Assembly (NCBI GenBank): GCA_002314145.1
Contig: DCCG01000045.1
Span: 1-64,000, forward strand
Reading direction: 5' to 3'
Source of the DNA: Thalassolituus sp. UBA1087
GTDB taxonomy: Bacteria > Pseudomonadota > Gammaproteobacteria > Pseudomonadales > Oceanobacteraceae
Length of the DNA: 64,000 nucleotides
A program made the translations under genes and the position numbers. Of this stretch, positions 53,296-61,636 are shown piece by piece. The notes under the pieces are model-generated. The model made no database searches and had not been told where the DNA came from. It was given only the letters and a program-made list of their open reading frames with translations. Each line of letters starts with the position of its first letter. Position 1 is the first letter of the stretch.

Positions 53296-55641
53296 ATGGC
53301 ACAGGACTCTACCCCTCTCAACCGGCCACCGAACTTACGGCAACGCCTGCTGCGCCCGCCACTGATGATGCTGGGCGCCATTGCAGCGTCAGGCTGTATC
53401 ACCGAACTGCCGGGTGAATTCCCCCATCAGGAAGAAATCTGTACCTTCGATGCCGACCGTGAAGCTCAGCGTGCTGCCTCTGCAGCAAATTTCCCACAAC
53501 CTCAGATTCAGCAATTGCTGGTGAACGGTCAGCAGCGCTGGACGGCCACAGCCGGTGGTACGCCTCTGCTGACACCGGGCGATATCGTTACCCTGCGCGG
53601 CAGCGGTCTGGGTGCCGGTACGGATATCGATTTTTCCAAAATTATGATCGGTAACACCCGTATTCTGGAAACCGACCTGATGATGTTCAAACAGGAGCTG
53701 GCCATTAACGATCAGGTGAATTTCGAGACGGACGAACAGGTCGACAGCTGGGATAAAGACATCCTCAGCTGGAACGACAGCGAAATCCGCTTCCGTGTGC
53801 CTGAACATACCAGTGGTGGCGAACTGGTCGTGCAGATACAGAAGCGCACCGGTTATAACGAATCTCTGGTTCACCCGGGCCAGCCGCACAATGTGATTGA
53901 TGCACAAACCTCGCGCATTATTTCTGATGATTTCGAACACGAATGTGATGTTGTCTCCACCCTGTCAGACGTTAAAGCCACCACGCCGATCAGCGTCAGC
54001 GTGAACAACCCGGGCTTTGATGAACTGGTGGAAAAAGGCCGTCAGGTATTCTGGTCTTATGATTACAACATTGGTGTCGCCCACAGTGTGCGCAGTCTTA
54101 ACTGGGATGCCATTTTTGAATACAAGGCCGACGACCCGATTGCCGGTGGTAAAGCCGATCCGGCGAAACTCTTTGGTGCGGTGCGCAGCGTACGCGGTCA
54201 AGTACCGGATGAAGCCATCGACGACGTGTATTTCGACAGCTATCCGATGGCAACGCCCATTCCTGGTTTTCTGGCCACCGGCGATGCCAAATTTAAAGGC
54301 AACACCCGGGATTCCGGTTGGGTCGGCTACCGCTACGCAGAAGCGGTTGAACCCTATAAAGGCGATGGTGAATGGATCGGTTTTAACTGTGCTTCCTGCC
54401 ACGGCTACAAGGTGACTTATGAGCAGTCGCCGGGCAATACCATCACCAAAGTAATTGGTGGCCTGCCGAATCCTGAGTGGTCTATGAAATGGACGGTATT
54501 GCAGACACTGACGGATAAATTCGAAGGTATTTATACCGCAGAGGAAGGTCCGTCATGGGCGTCCGGTAAAAAAGACATCGCTAAAGATATGTTGCTTTAC
54601 CATATGCCCGCCGGTGCCGGTGAGCACAATATGGTGCGCATTGTGGGTGAAGGCAGCCATACCGACAACGATTACCAGTTCTCGCCGATCGCGATTCCCA
54701 ACGTCACCCATTACATGGCCATCCGCCGTTCTCTGTCGCACACCGAGTCTTACGTCGGTTTCGAAGGTTCTTATATTCATGCTGAAGAGCCGGACGGCGC
54801 CCAGGGCAATATGAGCAAAGAGTGGCTGGAATCCCTCACCGCTTATATGACAGTACTTGATCAGGATGACGACGATCTGCGCAACGTAGGCCTGTACCGC
54901 TGGCTGAATTATTACGACAAGCTCGACCATCAGACAGGTACTGCTGGCCTGAGCGAGGGCGAATTCGTCTCTGCCGGGTGGCAATCATACCCGGGGGTGG
55001 CTGACGCAGTTGCGCGCGGACAACAAACCTTTGAGCGTGACTGTGCCAGCTGCCACAGCGATGCCCTGGGTGCGCACACCAACGAGAAAATGATCCGTCT
55101 GGATGAAGTCGGCCGCTTCTTTACACCGACCATTTATCAGAAAGAAACCGAATCCATCCGTGCTACCTTCCTGCGCGATATGTACTGGACTCAGCACCGC
55201 GGTCTGCTCAGCGATGGTCACGTGCGTAACCTGGAAGATCTGGTTAACCCCGCCCGCTGTACGCCGGGCACCACGCTGTACAACAACTATTACACATTGC
55301 ATGAGCCGGTACGTCCGGATGCCGGAGGCCCGGATCATGTATTACCCCACCCGGATCTGAACCGCAAAGGCGATGTGTTCCGTGTGCCTAAATCCGATTA
55401 TCTGACCAGCCTGGACCGCGGCTACAAACGTAACCGCTTTATCGAACGCCACAAATACTTTGTGGAAGTGGACTGGGACCCGGATCATTACTACTGGGAT
55501 TACCAGAAAATGCGCGCTGAATACGGCCCGGATGAAATGGGAACGCCCCAACCCATTGGTATGCCGGATGCACCTCACCCATGGTGTGCAGACAGCGCAG
55601 AAGAAGTCTCTGATCTGGTGCAATACGTGCTGACGCTGTAA
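53296..55641 (+). CDS. Di-heme c-type cytochrome lipoprotein, RoxA/MauG-like
   Basis: 781 residues. A lipoprotein signal (about 25-36, ending AASGC) precedes an IPT/TIG-like domain (LLTPGDIVTLRGSGLGAG near 95-112). Two CXXCH heme motifs follow: CASCH at 365-369 and CASCH at 583-587. The segment after the second heme, RATFLRDMYWTQHRGLLSDGHVRNLEDLVNPARC, fits the distal-loop pattern of di-heme oxidoreductases (MauG, RoxA/RoxB). GAGGA precedes the ATG. Encoded alone, with a terminator at 55662. Likely electron-transfer or oxidising enzyme in the periplasm; substrate unknown. Confidence 0.88.
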   Translation: MAQDSTPLNRPPNLRQRLLRPPLMMLGAIAASGCITELPGEFPHQEEICTFDADREAQRAASAANFPQPQIQQLLVNGQQRWTATAGGTPLLTPGDIVTLRGSGLGAGTDIDFSKIMIGNTRILETDLMMFKQELAINDQVNFETDEQVDSWDKDILSWNDSEIRFRVPEHTSGGELVVQIQKRTGYNESLVHPGQPHNVIDAQTSRIISDDFEHECDVVSTLSDVKATTPISVSVNNPGFDELVEKGRQVFWSYDYNIGVAHSVRSLNWDAIFEYKADDPIAGGKADPAKLFGAVRSVRGQVPDEAIDDVYFDSYPMATPIPGFLATGDAKFKGNTRDSGWVGYRYAEAVEPYKGDGEWIGFNCASCHGYKVTYEQSPGNTITKVIGGLPNPEWSMKWTVLQTLTDKFEGIYTAEEGPSWASGKKDIAKDMLLYHMPAGAGEHNMVRIVGEGSHTDNDYQFSPIAIPNVTHYMAIRRSLSHTESYVGFEGSYIHAEEPDGAQGNMSKEWLESLTAYMTVLDQDDDDLRNVGLYRWLNYYDKLDHQTGTAGLSEGEFVSAGWQSYPGVADAVARGQQTFERDCASCHSDALGAHTNEKMIRLDEVGRFFTPTIYQKETESIRATFLRDMYWTQHRGLLSDGHVRNLEDLVNPARCTPGTTLYNNYYTLHEPVRPDAGGPDHVLPHPDLNRKGDVFRVPKSDYLTSLDRGYKRNRFIERHKYFVEVDWDPDHYYWDYQKMRAEYGPDEMGTPQPIGMPDAPHPWCADSAEEVSDLVQYVLTL

Positions 55642-55661
55642 GCCCAAAATGCGTCACACAT

Positions 55662-55698
55662 AAAAAAGCCCGCGCTGTTTAACAGTGCGGGCTTTTTT
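55662..55698. terminator. Bidirectional terminator
   Basis: AAAAAAGCCCGC and GCGGGCTTTTTT arms with an inner CTGTT/AACAG stem. It ends the cytochrome gene rightward and the DUF2147 gene leftward. Confidence 0.93.
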
Positions 55699-55715
55699 AT
55701 TTACAGGAAATCTGT

Positions 55716-56237
55716 TTATTCAGCAGTCGCAGTGGTCGCCTGTTCACTGACGGCTTCTGATGCTTCTTCCGCCGCGTCCGTGGCTTCGGCCGTTTGTGCG
55801 GGCTCTTCGTATTTCAGCCAGGTCTGACTGCGGCCGATCCAGGAGACTCCGATATAACCCCGTACTTCCAGTGTTTCACCGTCTTCGCCGACTTCCAGTT
55901 TGGATTTATAGATTTTGCCGGATTCCGGATCAAGAATATGACCACTTTCCCATTCACCTTCGCCTTCTTTTTCCAGTCCCCACATAAAGGTCAGGCCTTC
56001 AATCGGCTGGTTTTTAAAGTCGTCCGGGCATTCTTCGCATAATTTGCCTTTCTCTTCTTCCTGCAGAATTTCAATGACTGTGCCCTGCAGTTTCCCCTCA
56101 TCATTCACTGAAATATTGACCACGCTTTTGTGGCTGCCGTCATCATCATCTACTGTAACCCATTGACCAACCGCAGGATCGGCCAGTGCCGGCACGGCTG
56201 TTATTAACAGAGAAGCGGCAAACAGTCTGAATTTCAT
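55716..56237 (-). CDS. DUF2147 protein, exported
   Basis: 173 residues with signal peptide (about 1-19, ending VPALA). DUF2147 core: VGQWVTVDDDDGSHKSVVNISVNDEGKLQGTVIEIL, then CEECPDDFKNQP, LTFMWGLEKEGEGEWESGHILDPESGKIYKSKL and RGYIGVSWIGRSQTWLK. The C-terminal 30 residues are Ala/Glu/Thr-rich and extend beyond the usual domain. In the periplasm; function not established. Convergent with the cytochrome gene. Confidence 0.93.
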   Translation of the reverse strand: MKFRLFAASLLITAVPALADPAVGQWVTVDDDDGSHKSVVNISVNDEGKLQGTVIEILQEEEKGKLCEECPDDFKNQPIEGLTFMWGLEKEGEGEWESGHILDPESGKIYKSKLEVGEDGETLEVRGYIGVSWIGRSQTWLKYEEPAQTAEATDAAEEASEAVSEQATTATAE

Positions 56238-56511
56238 ATAACTGGTACTCCGTAAAATTTCGTATCTTGATTATCGTTATTATCGGCAACGACACTGTAA
56301 GGGATGTCGCCAGGAAAGTAACCGCCGGGCAGGCCCTGAATGGCCAAAATCATTGGCCTGCTTTGATACATTTTGAACACATGCGATCAAAACCATGCAC
56401 GCTGCCGGGAATTCTGGCCTGCTTTGATCAGTATCTGAAGGATAAAAAAGTCCGACAGACGCTCTCGGATTGCCGCATTAAGCGGGCGTTTCTGCCTCCT
56501 GTTCAGTGCCT

Positions 56512-56625
56512 TTACTACCTTGGTCTGCCCCCCGCCGAAGGCGTAAAAAAACGCCTTAATTATTTGTTATTTAAAGAAATTTTAAGCCGTAATATGTTCA
56601 TAACCCTGTGTTACTACCAAGGTCT
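56512..56625. promoter_or_regulatory. Two TTACTACCWWGGTCT boxes upstream of the symporter operon
   Basis: TTACTACCTTGGTCT at 56512-56526 and TTACTACCAAGGTCT at 56611-56625, exactly 99 bases apart. The core ACCTTGGT of the first is the reverse complement of ACCAAGGT of the second. They lie 70-183 bases before the DUF4212 start and after no gene, so they are likely regulator sites, probably for the response regulator that partners the CrbS-like kinase at 61637. The region 56238-56694 has no supported gene. Confidence 0.6.
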
Positions 56626-56694
56626 AGCTAGGAGCTATTAAGCCGTTACTGCTAGGTTGGAGTGGCATTCAAATAAAAATTAAAAGGAGGGGTT

Positions 56695-56961
56695 ATGGCT
56701 TTCCAGTCTGAAGACGATAAAAAAGCCTATTGGCGCAAGAACCTGAATCTGATGTTCACACTGCTCGTTGTCTGGGCGCTGGTGTCTTATGGCTTCGGCA
56801 TCCTGTTACGTCCGGTGCTGGATGCGATTCCGGTAGGCGGCGTTGGTCTGGGTTTCTGGTTTGCACAACAGGGGTCCATTTATGTGTTCCTCGCGATCGT
56901 TGCAATTTACGCGAAAAAAATGCGTGCACTTGATCGCGAATTCGGCGTTGACGACGACTAA
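56695..56961 (+). CDS. DUF4212 small subunit of sodium:solute symporter
   Basis: 88 residues with two membrane helices (about 18-40 and 53-72), the family's N-terminal DDKKAYWRKNLNLMFTLL and the basic loop AKKMRALDREFGVDDD at the end. AAGGAGG lies 7 bases before the ATG. It starts an operon with the large symporter subunit 13 bases later. Known as the small partner (Na_symport_sm) of VC_2705-type symporters. Confidence 0.95.
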   Translation: MAFQSEDDKKAYWRKNLNLMFTLLVVWALVSYGFGILLRPVLDAIPVGGVGLGFWFAQQGSIYVFLAIVAIYAKKMRALDREFGVDDD

Positions 56962-56974
56962 TTAACAGGAGCAC

Positions 56975-58753
56975 ATGATGGATTTACAGACTTTAACTTA
57001 TATCGTAGTGGGCCTGACGTTTGCCCTCTATTTCGGTATCGCCATCTGGGCCCGTGCGGGAACCACTGGTGAATATTACGCTGCCGGCCGTGGGGTTCAC
57101 CCTGTTGCCAATGGTATGGCCACCGCTGCCGACTGGATGTCAGCGGCTTCCTTTATCGGCATGGCCGGTCTGATTGCCTTTAAGGGCTACGATGCTTCCA
57201 TCTTCCTGATGGGCTGGACTGGTGGTTATGTACTGCTGGCTCTGTGTCTGGCACCTTACCTGCGTAAGTTCGGTAAATTTACCGTGCCTGACTTCATCGG
57301 TGACCGCTACTACTCCAGTACAGCGCGTATCGTGGCAGTGATCTGTCTGATCGTTGCTTCACTGACGTACGTAATCGGTCAGATGAAAGGGATCGGCGTG
57401 GCCTTCTCCCGCTTTATGGATGTGGACTACTCCACTGGTCTGTACACAGGCATGGGGATCGTATTCTTCTATGCCGTTCTGGGTGGTATGAAGGGTGTGA
57501 CTTACACTCAGATCGCTCAGTATTGTGTACTGATCTTCGCCTACACCGTACCGGCGGTCTTTATCTCGCTGAATCTGACCGGCAACCCGATCCCTCAGCT
57601 GGGTTTCCTGTCTGATACCGGTGACGGTACGCCACTGCTGGTGAAACTGGACCAGACGCTGGTCGACCTCGGCTTCGCTGAATATACCGCGCAGAAAGGC
57701 GGTTCATTCAACATGCTGATGTACACACTGTCTCTGATGATGGGTACTGCTGGTCTGCCACACGTAATTATCCGTTTCTTCACAGTACCTAAGGTATCCG
57801 ACGCCCGTACTTCAGCTGGCTGGGCGCTGCTGTTCATCGCGATTCTGTACACCACAGCACCGGCTGTAGGTTCCATGGCGCGTCTGAACCTGACCAATAC
57901 CATTCAGTCTGGCCCGGTAGGCTCTGCTGAAGGTAACCTGGTCTATGCAGAACGTCCGGAGTGGTTCAAAAACTGGGAAACCACAGGTCTGCTGCAGTTT
58001 GAAGATAAAAACGGTGACGGCCGTATCCAGTACTACGATGACACCAACCCTGAGTTTGCTGCCAAGGCTGAATCCTTCGGTTGGAAAGGCAACGAAATGA
58101 TCAAGGTTGACCGTGACATCATGGTATTGGCTAACCCGGAAATCGCTCAACTGCCGAACTGGGTAATTGCTCTGGTCGCCGCCGGTGGTCTTGCCGCAGC
58201 CCTGTCCACAGCAGCGGGCTTACTGCTGGCGATCTCCACCGCGATATCGCATGACCTGCTGAAACGTACCTTCATGCCGGATATCGGTGAGAAGCAGGAG
58301 CTGATGGCAGCCCGTATTGCCATGGCCGGTGCGATTCTGGTGGCAGGTTATCTGGGTATGAACCCACCAGGCTTCGCGGCTCAGGTGGTAGCACTGGCCT
58401 TCGGTCTGGCGGCATCCTCCATCTTCCCTGTGTTGATGATGGGTATCTTCAGTACCAAGGTGAATAACACAGGTGCAGTGAGCGGTATGCTGGTTGGTCT
58501 GGTGTCCACCCTGGTGTACATCTTCACCTACAAAGGCTGGTTCTTTGTTGCCGGTACCAATATGCTGCCTAACACACCGGATAACTGGTTCCTGGGTATT
58601 GCACCAGAAGCCTTCGGTGCACTGGGTGCGCTGCTGAACTTCGTCACTGCCTTTGTGGTGTCGAATATGACAGCACCGGTACCGGATGACATCCGCCATA
58701 TGGTGGAAGATATCCGCTTCCCGAAAGGTGCAGGTGAAGCTCAGGATCACTGA
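56975..58753 (+). CDS. Sodium:solute symporter, VC_2705 subfamily (acetate/ActP-like)
   Basis: 592 residues, about thirteen helices. Typical segments: YYAAGRGVHPVANGMATAADWMSAASFIGMAGLIAFKGYD, LPHVIIRFFTVPKVSDARTSAGWALLFI, and AAGGLAAALSTAAGLLLAISTAISHDLLKRTFMP. These are the sodium-binding and substrate helices of SSS family transporters of the ActP/VC_2705 type. A long insert (about 310-385) is present, as in this subfamily. Followed by a terminator. Substrate probably acetate or similar short acids; inferred from the neighbouring kinase. Confidence 0.95.
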   Translation: MMDLQTLTYIVVGLTFALYFGIAIWARAGTTGEYYAAGRGVHPVANGMATAADWMSAASFIGMAGLIAFKGYDASIFLMGWTGGYVLLALCLAPYLRKFGKFTVPDFIGDRYYSSTARIVAVICLIVASLTYVIGQMKGIGVAFSRFMDVDYSTGLYTGMGIVFFYAVLGGMKGVTYTQIAQYCVLIFAYTVPAVFISLNLTGNPIPQLGFLSDTGDGTPLLVKLDQTLVDLGFAEYTAQKGGSFNMLMYTLSLMMGTAGLPHVIIRFFTVPKVSDARTSAGWALLFIAILYTTAPAVGSMARLNLTNTIQSGPVGSAEGNLVYAERPEWFKNWETTGLLQFEDKNGDGRIQYYDDTNPEFAAKAESFGWKGNEMIKVDRDIMVLANPEIAQLPNWVIALVAAGGLAAALSTAAGLLLAISTAISHDLLKRTFMPDIGEKQELMAARIAMAGAILVAGYLGMNPPGFAAQVVALAFGLAASSIFPVLMMGIFSTKVNNTGAVSGMLVGLVSTLVYIFTYKGWFFVAGTNMLPNTPDNWFLGIAPEAFGALGALLNFVTAFVVSNMTAPVPDDIRHMVEDIRFPKGAGEAQDH

Positions 58754-58776
58754 TCCACAACTCACCTGAGCAAGAC

Positions 58777-58804
58777 AAAAAACCCGGCGCATGCCGGGTT
58801 TTTT
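58777..58804. terminator. Terminator after the symporter gene
   Basis: AAAAAACCCGGC, GCAT loop, GCCGGGTTTTTT: a strong intrinsic terminator with A and T runs on both sides. Confidence 0.95.
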
Positions 58805-58948
58805 GTTTTCTGTCCCTGTGCAGCCAGAGTGCAGACTGCGGCTGTTGGCAGGGCTGATACCTGTAACACAGGCAACTGGCACAGTGCCACTGATATGACG
58901 GAAAAAACAGGAACAGAAAAACAGGCTGAGCCATCGTCCCGCGAGTGA

Positions 58949-59554
58949 TCAGAACCGGGTCAGTTTGATATACATCAGCGCGGTAGAAATCACATCACCC
59001 ATCGCGGTATGCCGCTCAATAACGGGGACTTTCAGGTCTTTCGCCAGGCCTTCAAAGGTTAAGTCCAGATGCAGCTCAGGAACCAGTCTGCGCTTTCTGC
59101 GCACGTAAATTTCTGAGACTTCGATAAAACGGTTGGGCAGTTTAAAGTTATAAAGTTGCTTAATGTAGCGGTTAAGTACCGCTCGGTCGTACTCAATATA
59201 AAAACCACAGATGGGGCGATTACCAATAAAATCGAGGAGGTTTTCAATGGCTTCAGAAACAGCCACCCCCTGCTCCCGGTCTTCACGGCGCAGGTAGTGC
59301 ACACGAACCGCGTTCGGGTCCGTCACAGCATTGGATTTTACCGTGATATCAATGGCGCCGGACAACATAATTTCGCGGCCTTTGACCCGCACAGCAGCGA
59401 CGCTCAACAGCTCACCTTTGCGTTTATCAAAGACACTGGTTTCACAATCGAGAACAACTACTTCATCACCGTCATAAGGGTCCGCCAGATGCTGCCAGCG
59501 GCCCTGTGGCGGCATCTGCCCGGATAGCTTTTTCCACAAAGCATGCTTCCACAT
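58949..59554 (-). CDS. 3'-5' exonuclease, DnaQ-like
   Basis: 201 residues with the DEDDh exonuclease motifs: VVLDCETSVFD (D and E), GFYIEYDRAVLNR (D) and ERHTAMGDVIST (His and Asp). It resembles the epsilon-like exonucleases co-encoded with DUF294 proteins in Pseudomonas. The start codon overlaps the DUF294 stop by one base. Its role is unknown but the two appear coupled. Confidence 0.9.
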   Translation of the reverse strand: MWKHALWKKLSGQMPPQGRWQHLADPYDGDEVVVLDCETSVFDKRKGELLSVAAVRVKGREIMLSGAIDITVKSNAVTDPNAVRVHYLRREDREQGVAVSEAIENLLDFIGNRPICGFYIEYDRAVLNRYIKQLYNFKLPNRFIEVSEIYVRRKRRLVPELHLDLTFEGLAKDLKVPVIERHTAMGDVISTALMYIKLTRF

Positions 59555-61350
59555 CAGAAGCTCTCCAGATGATAATGATTGATCAGAAACTGTTTAAACT
59601 TTTTCACCCGGTGCAGCGCATGACGCAGCAGGCTGCGATCAACACTGCGCAAAGAATTCAGTTTCAGCTGCTGACTCAGCCCCGGATTATCGCTGTGGCT
59701 TTGCAGCTGCTGCCGCAGACGGATGCGCAGAAAAAGCAGTAATGCATCCTTTAAGCCCTGGGCGATTTCTTCATCCAGTACGTGACGTCCCTGCAGAATT
59801 TCCAGTCGTGCCAGGGTATTGCACTCATTAATGCCGTATTCAAATGATAACGCCCGGACACCATGAACCAGCGGAAAAATCCCCCCTTTTTTAATATCGA
59901 TACTGCCGTGATCTTCACGGATTTTACCAAGGAATGTCAGAGGGGTTTCAAACTGCAGGGCCGGGCGGGCAAACCATGCCGAGGTAATACTGGAACGCAG
60001 CGACTCCTTTTGCCAGCTGGCTTTTACCGGTTTAAACAGTTCCGGGTTACCACAGACGGGTTCGGCATCCATGAAAATCGCCATATTCATCATAGGTTCA
60101 GGCTCTGCTGAGCTGAGCCAGCGGTTAACACGGTTTTGCCAGCCTTCGCCGGTGTCTATCCAGCTGTCGCTGATAAACATCACGCCCCCCGGACAGGGCG
60201 GATAGCCAAAATCAAGAAAGGCTTCATGCAGACGCTGTAACAATGGCAGAACCGCTTCCCGGTCATGTTCGTTTTCGAGAATGACGGCGTTATCCTGATC
60301 GGTTTTCAGTATCTGCTCGCCCCGCCCTTCACTGCCCAATACCAGAATGCAGATACTGTTACGCAGACGCTCGGGGAAAATAAGATCGTATGCCCGTTGC
60401 ATCAGACGGCGGTTGAGTGTGGTGATCAGCTCCATAATGGCCACCACCTTCACGCCCTGGGTAAACAGATTATTAATCAGGGTTTCCAAACGCCTGGCAG
60501 CCACGACAAGCTCTTTCATGGTTTTTGCCTGTTCAATACGCATGGCAATCACATGGGAATGGGTGGAAAACAGGCTGAGCATATCCATCAACTCAAGCAT
60601 GCCGATAATATCGCCGTCCTGACGGACCACCACCCGTTCAATACCGTGCTGGGTCATTTTAAGCAGGGCGTTAAACAGAAAATCGCCGTAGGTCACATCA
60701 ATCAGATTGTAGTTAGCAATATCGGCGACTTTGGTCTGCTTGGTCATGTCGCCCAGTAATGTGGCTCTCAGCAAGTCGGTTCCGGTGACAATACCCACTT
60801 TTTTTGCCGTGCGGACCAGAATGGCGTCGTGTTTCTGTTCTCTCATCAGCGCCGCAACACGGGCAAGGCTGGTCTGGCCGGTAACGTATACCGGCGAACG
60901 GATGGTATCTTCATCAATGCGCGACAGAATAAATTCAGACACACCGGTTTCACGCTGATCCACCAGCTGTTCCTGGGTCCCCAGGTCGGTTTTAAAATAG
61001 ATGGAAAAATCATTCGATTCTTCCAGCAACTGGACAAAGTCTTTGGCCTTAAGCAGATAACAGAGCGTCTCTTCCATGGCCGTGTATCTGTGTTTGCAGG
61101 CGGTTTCCAGTACCGCCCGCACATCAAATACATCTTCATTACCGTACTGGGAGAAAATCGTCCCTTCAGAATCCGTTTCTTCCACGATGCCTTTGTAGAC
61201 GATATAGATACCGGGGGCCGGATCACCTTCATCCAGAATCACCGCTCCCTGGGGAAAAAAAACCAGATCCAGGCGGCTGGTGAGCCATTCCAGCTGCTCA
61301 TCAGAAAGAAAACTGAAGGGTGGCTGATTCAGGTTTATCTGTATTGTCAT
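59554..61350 (-). CDS. DUF294 nucleotidyltransferase with cNMP-binding and CBS domains
   Basis: 598 residues in order: cyclic-nucleotide-binding domain (about 10-130, VILDEGDPAPGIYIVYKGIVEE), two CBS domains (about 155-280, containing MREQKHDAILVRTAKKVGIVTGTDL and IERVVVRQDGDIIGMLELMDM), then DUF294/nucleotidyltransferase (about 335-470, LVLGSEGRGEQILKTDQDNAVIL with Gly-Ser and Asp-x-Asp) and a C-terminal helical domain. A signalling nucleotidyltransferase; related genes accompany the acetate permease and CrbS in Pseudomonas. Coupled to the exonuclease gene. Confidence 0.93.
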   Translation of the reverse strand: MTIQINLNQPPFSFLSDEQLEWLTSRLDLVFFPQGAVILDEGDPAPGIYIVYKGIVEETDSEGTIFSQYGNEDVFDVRAVLETACKHRYTAMEETLCYLLKAKDFVQLLEESNDFSIYFKTDLGTQEQLVDQRETGVSEFILSRIDEDTIRSPVYVTGQTSLARVAALMREQKHDAILVRTAKKVGIVTGTDLLRATLLGDMTKQTKVADIANYNLIDVTYGDFLFNALLKMTQHGIERVVVRQDGDIIGMLELMDMLSLFSTHSHVIAMRIEQAKTMKELVVAARRLETLINNLFTQGVKVVAIMELITTLNRRLMQRAYDLIFPERLRNSICILVLGSEGRGEQILKTDQDNAVILENEHDREAVLPLLQRLHEAFLDFGYPPCPGGVMFISDSWIDTGEGWQNRVNRWLSSAEPEPMMNMAIFMDAEPVCGNPELFKPVKASWQKESLRSSITSAWFARPALQFETPLTFLGKIREDHGSIDIKKGGIFPLVHGVRALSFEYGINECNTLARLEILQGRHVLDEEIAQGLKDALLLFLRIRLRQQLQSHSDNPGLSQQLKLNSLRSVDRSLLRHALHRVKKFKQFLINHYHLESF

Positions 61351-61636
61351 CGTTATTCTCCCTGATCCGGTATCCGGCCTGCATGTGCCCCAGATTTCAG
61401 TTTACAAACCCCGGCCAACAGACTCAGCAAGACCATAGTCGGTGGTGAACCATTACCCGGCTGCTGTTGTTACAGCGTGCAAACAGGCAGCGCAACAGGC
61501 GCCCACAGGCATGAGTTCTTGCGCCGCCCCGACTTCAACTTTAGTCTAATACAACCCCTGCCCCGCGCAGGCAGCGGACGGTGTCCGTGATAAGCTGTGG
61601 CCTGCTTGGCAGCCCACAATAATGACAAGGAACTTT

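Noticed and set aside
56267..56641. A 124-residue rightward frame before the symporter operon
   Set aside because: It covers the regulatory boxes, has no recognisable domain and has no clear ribosome site.
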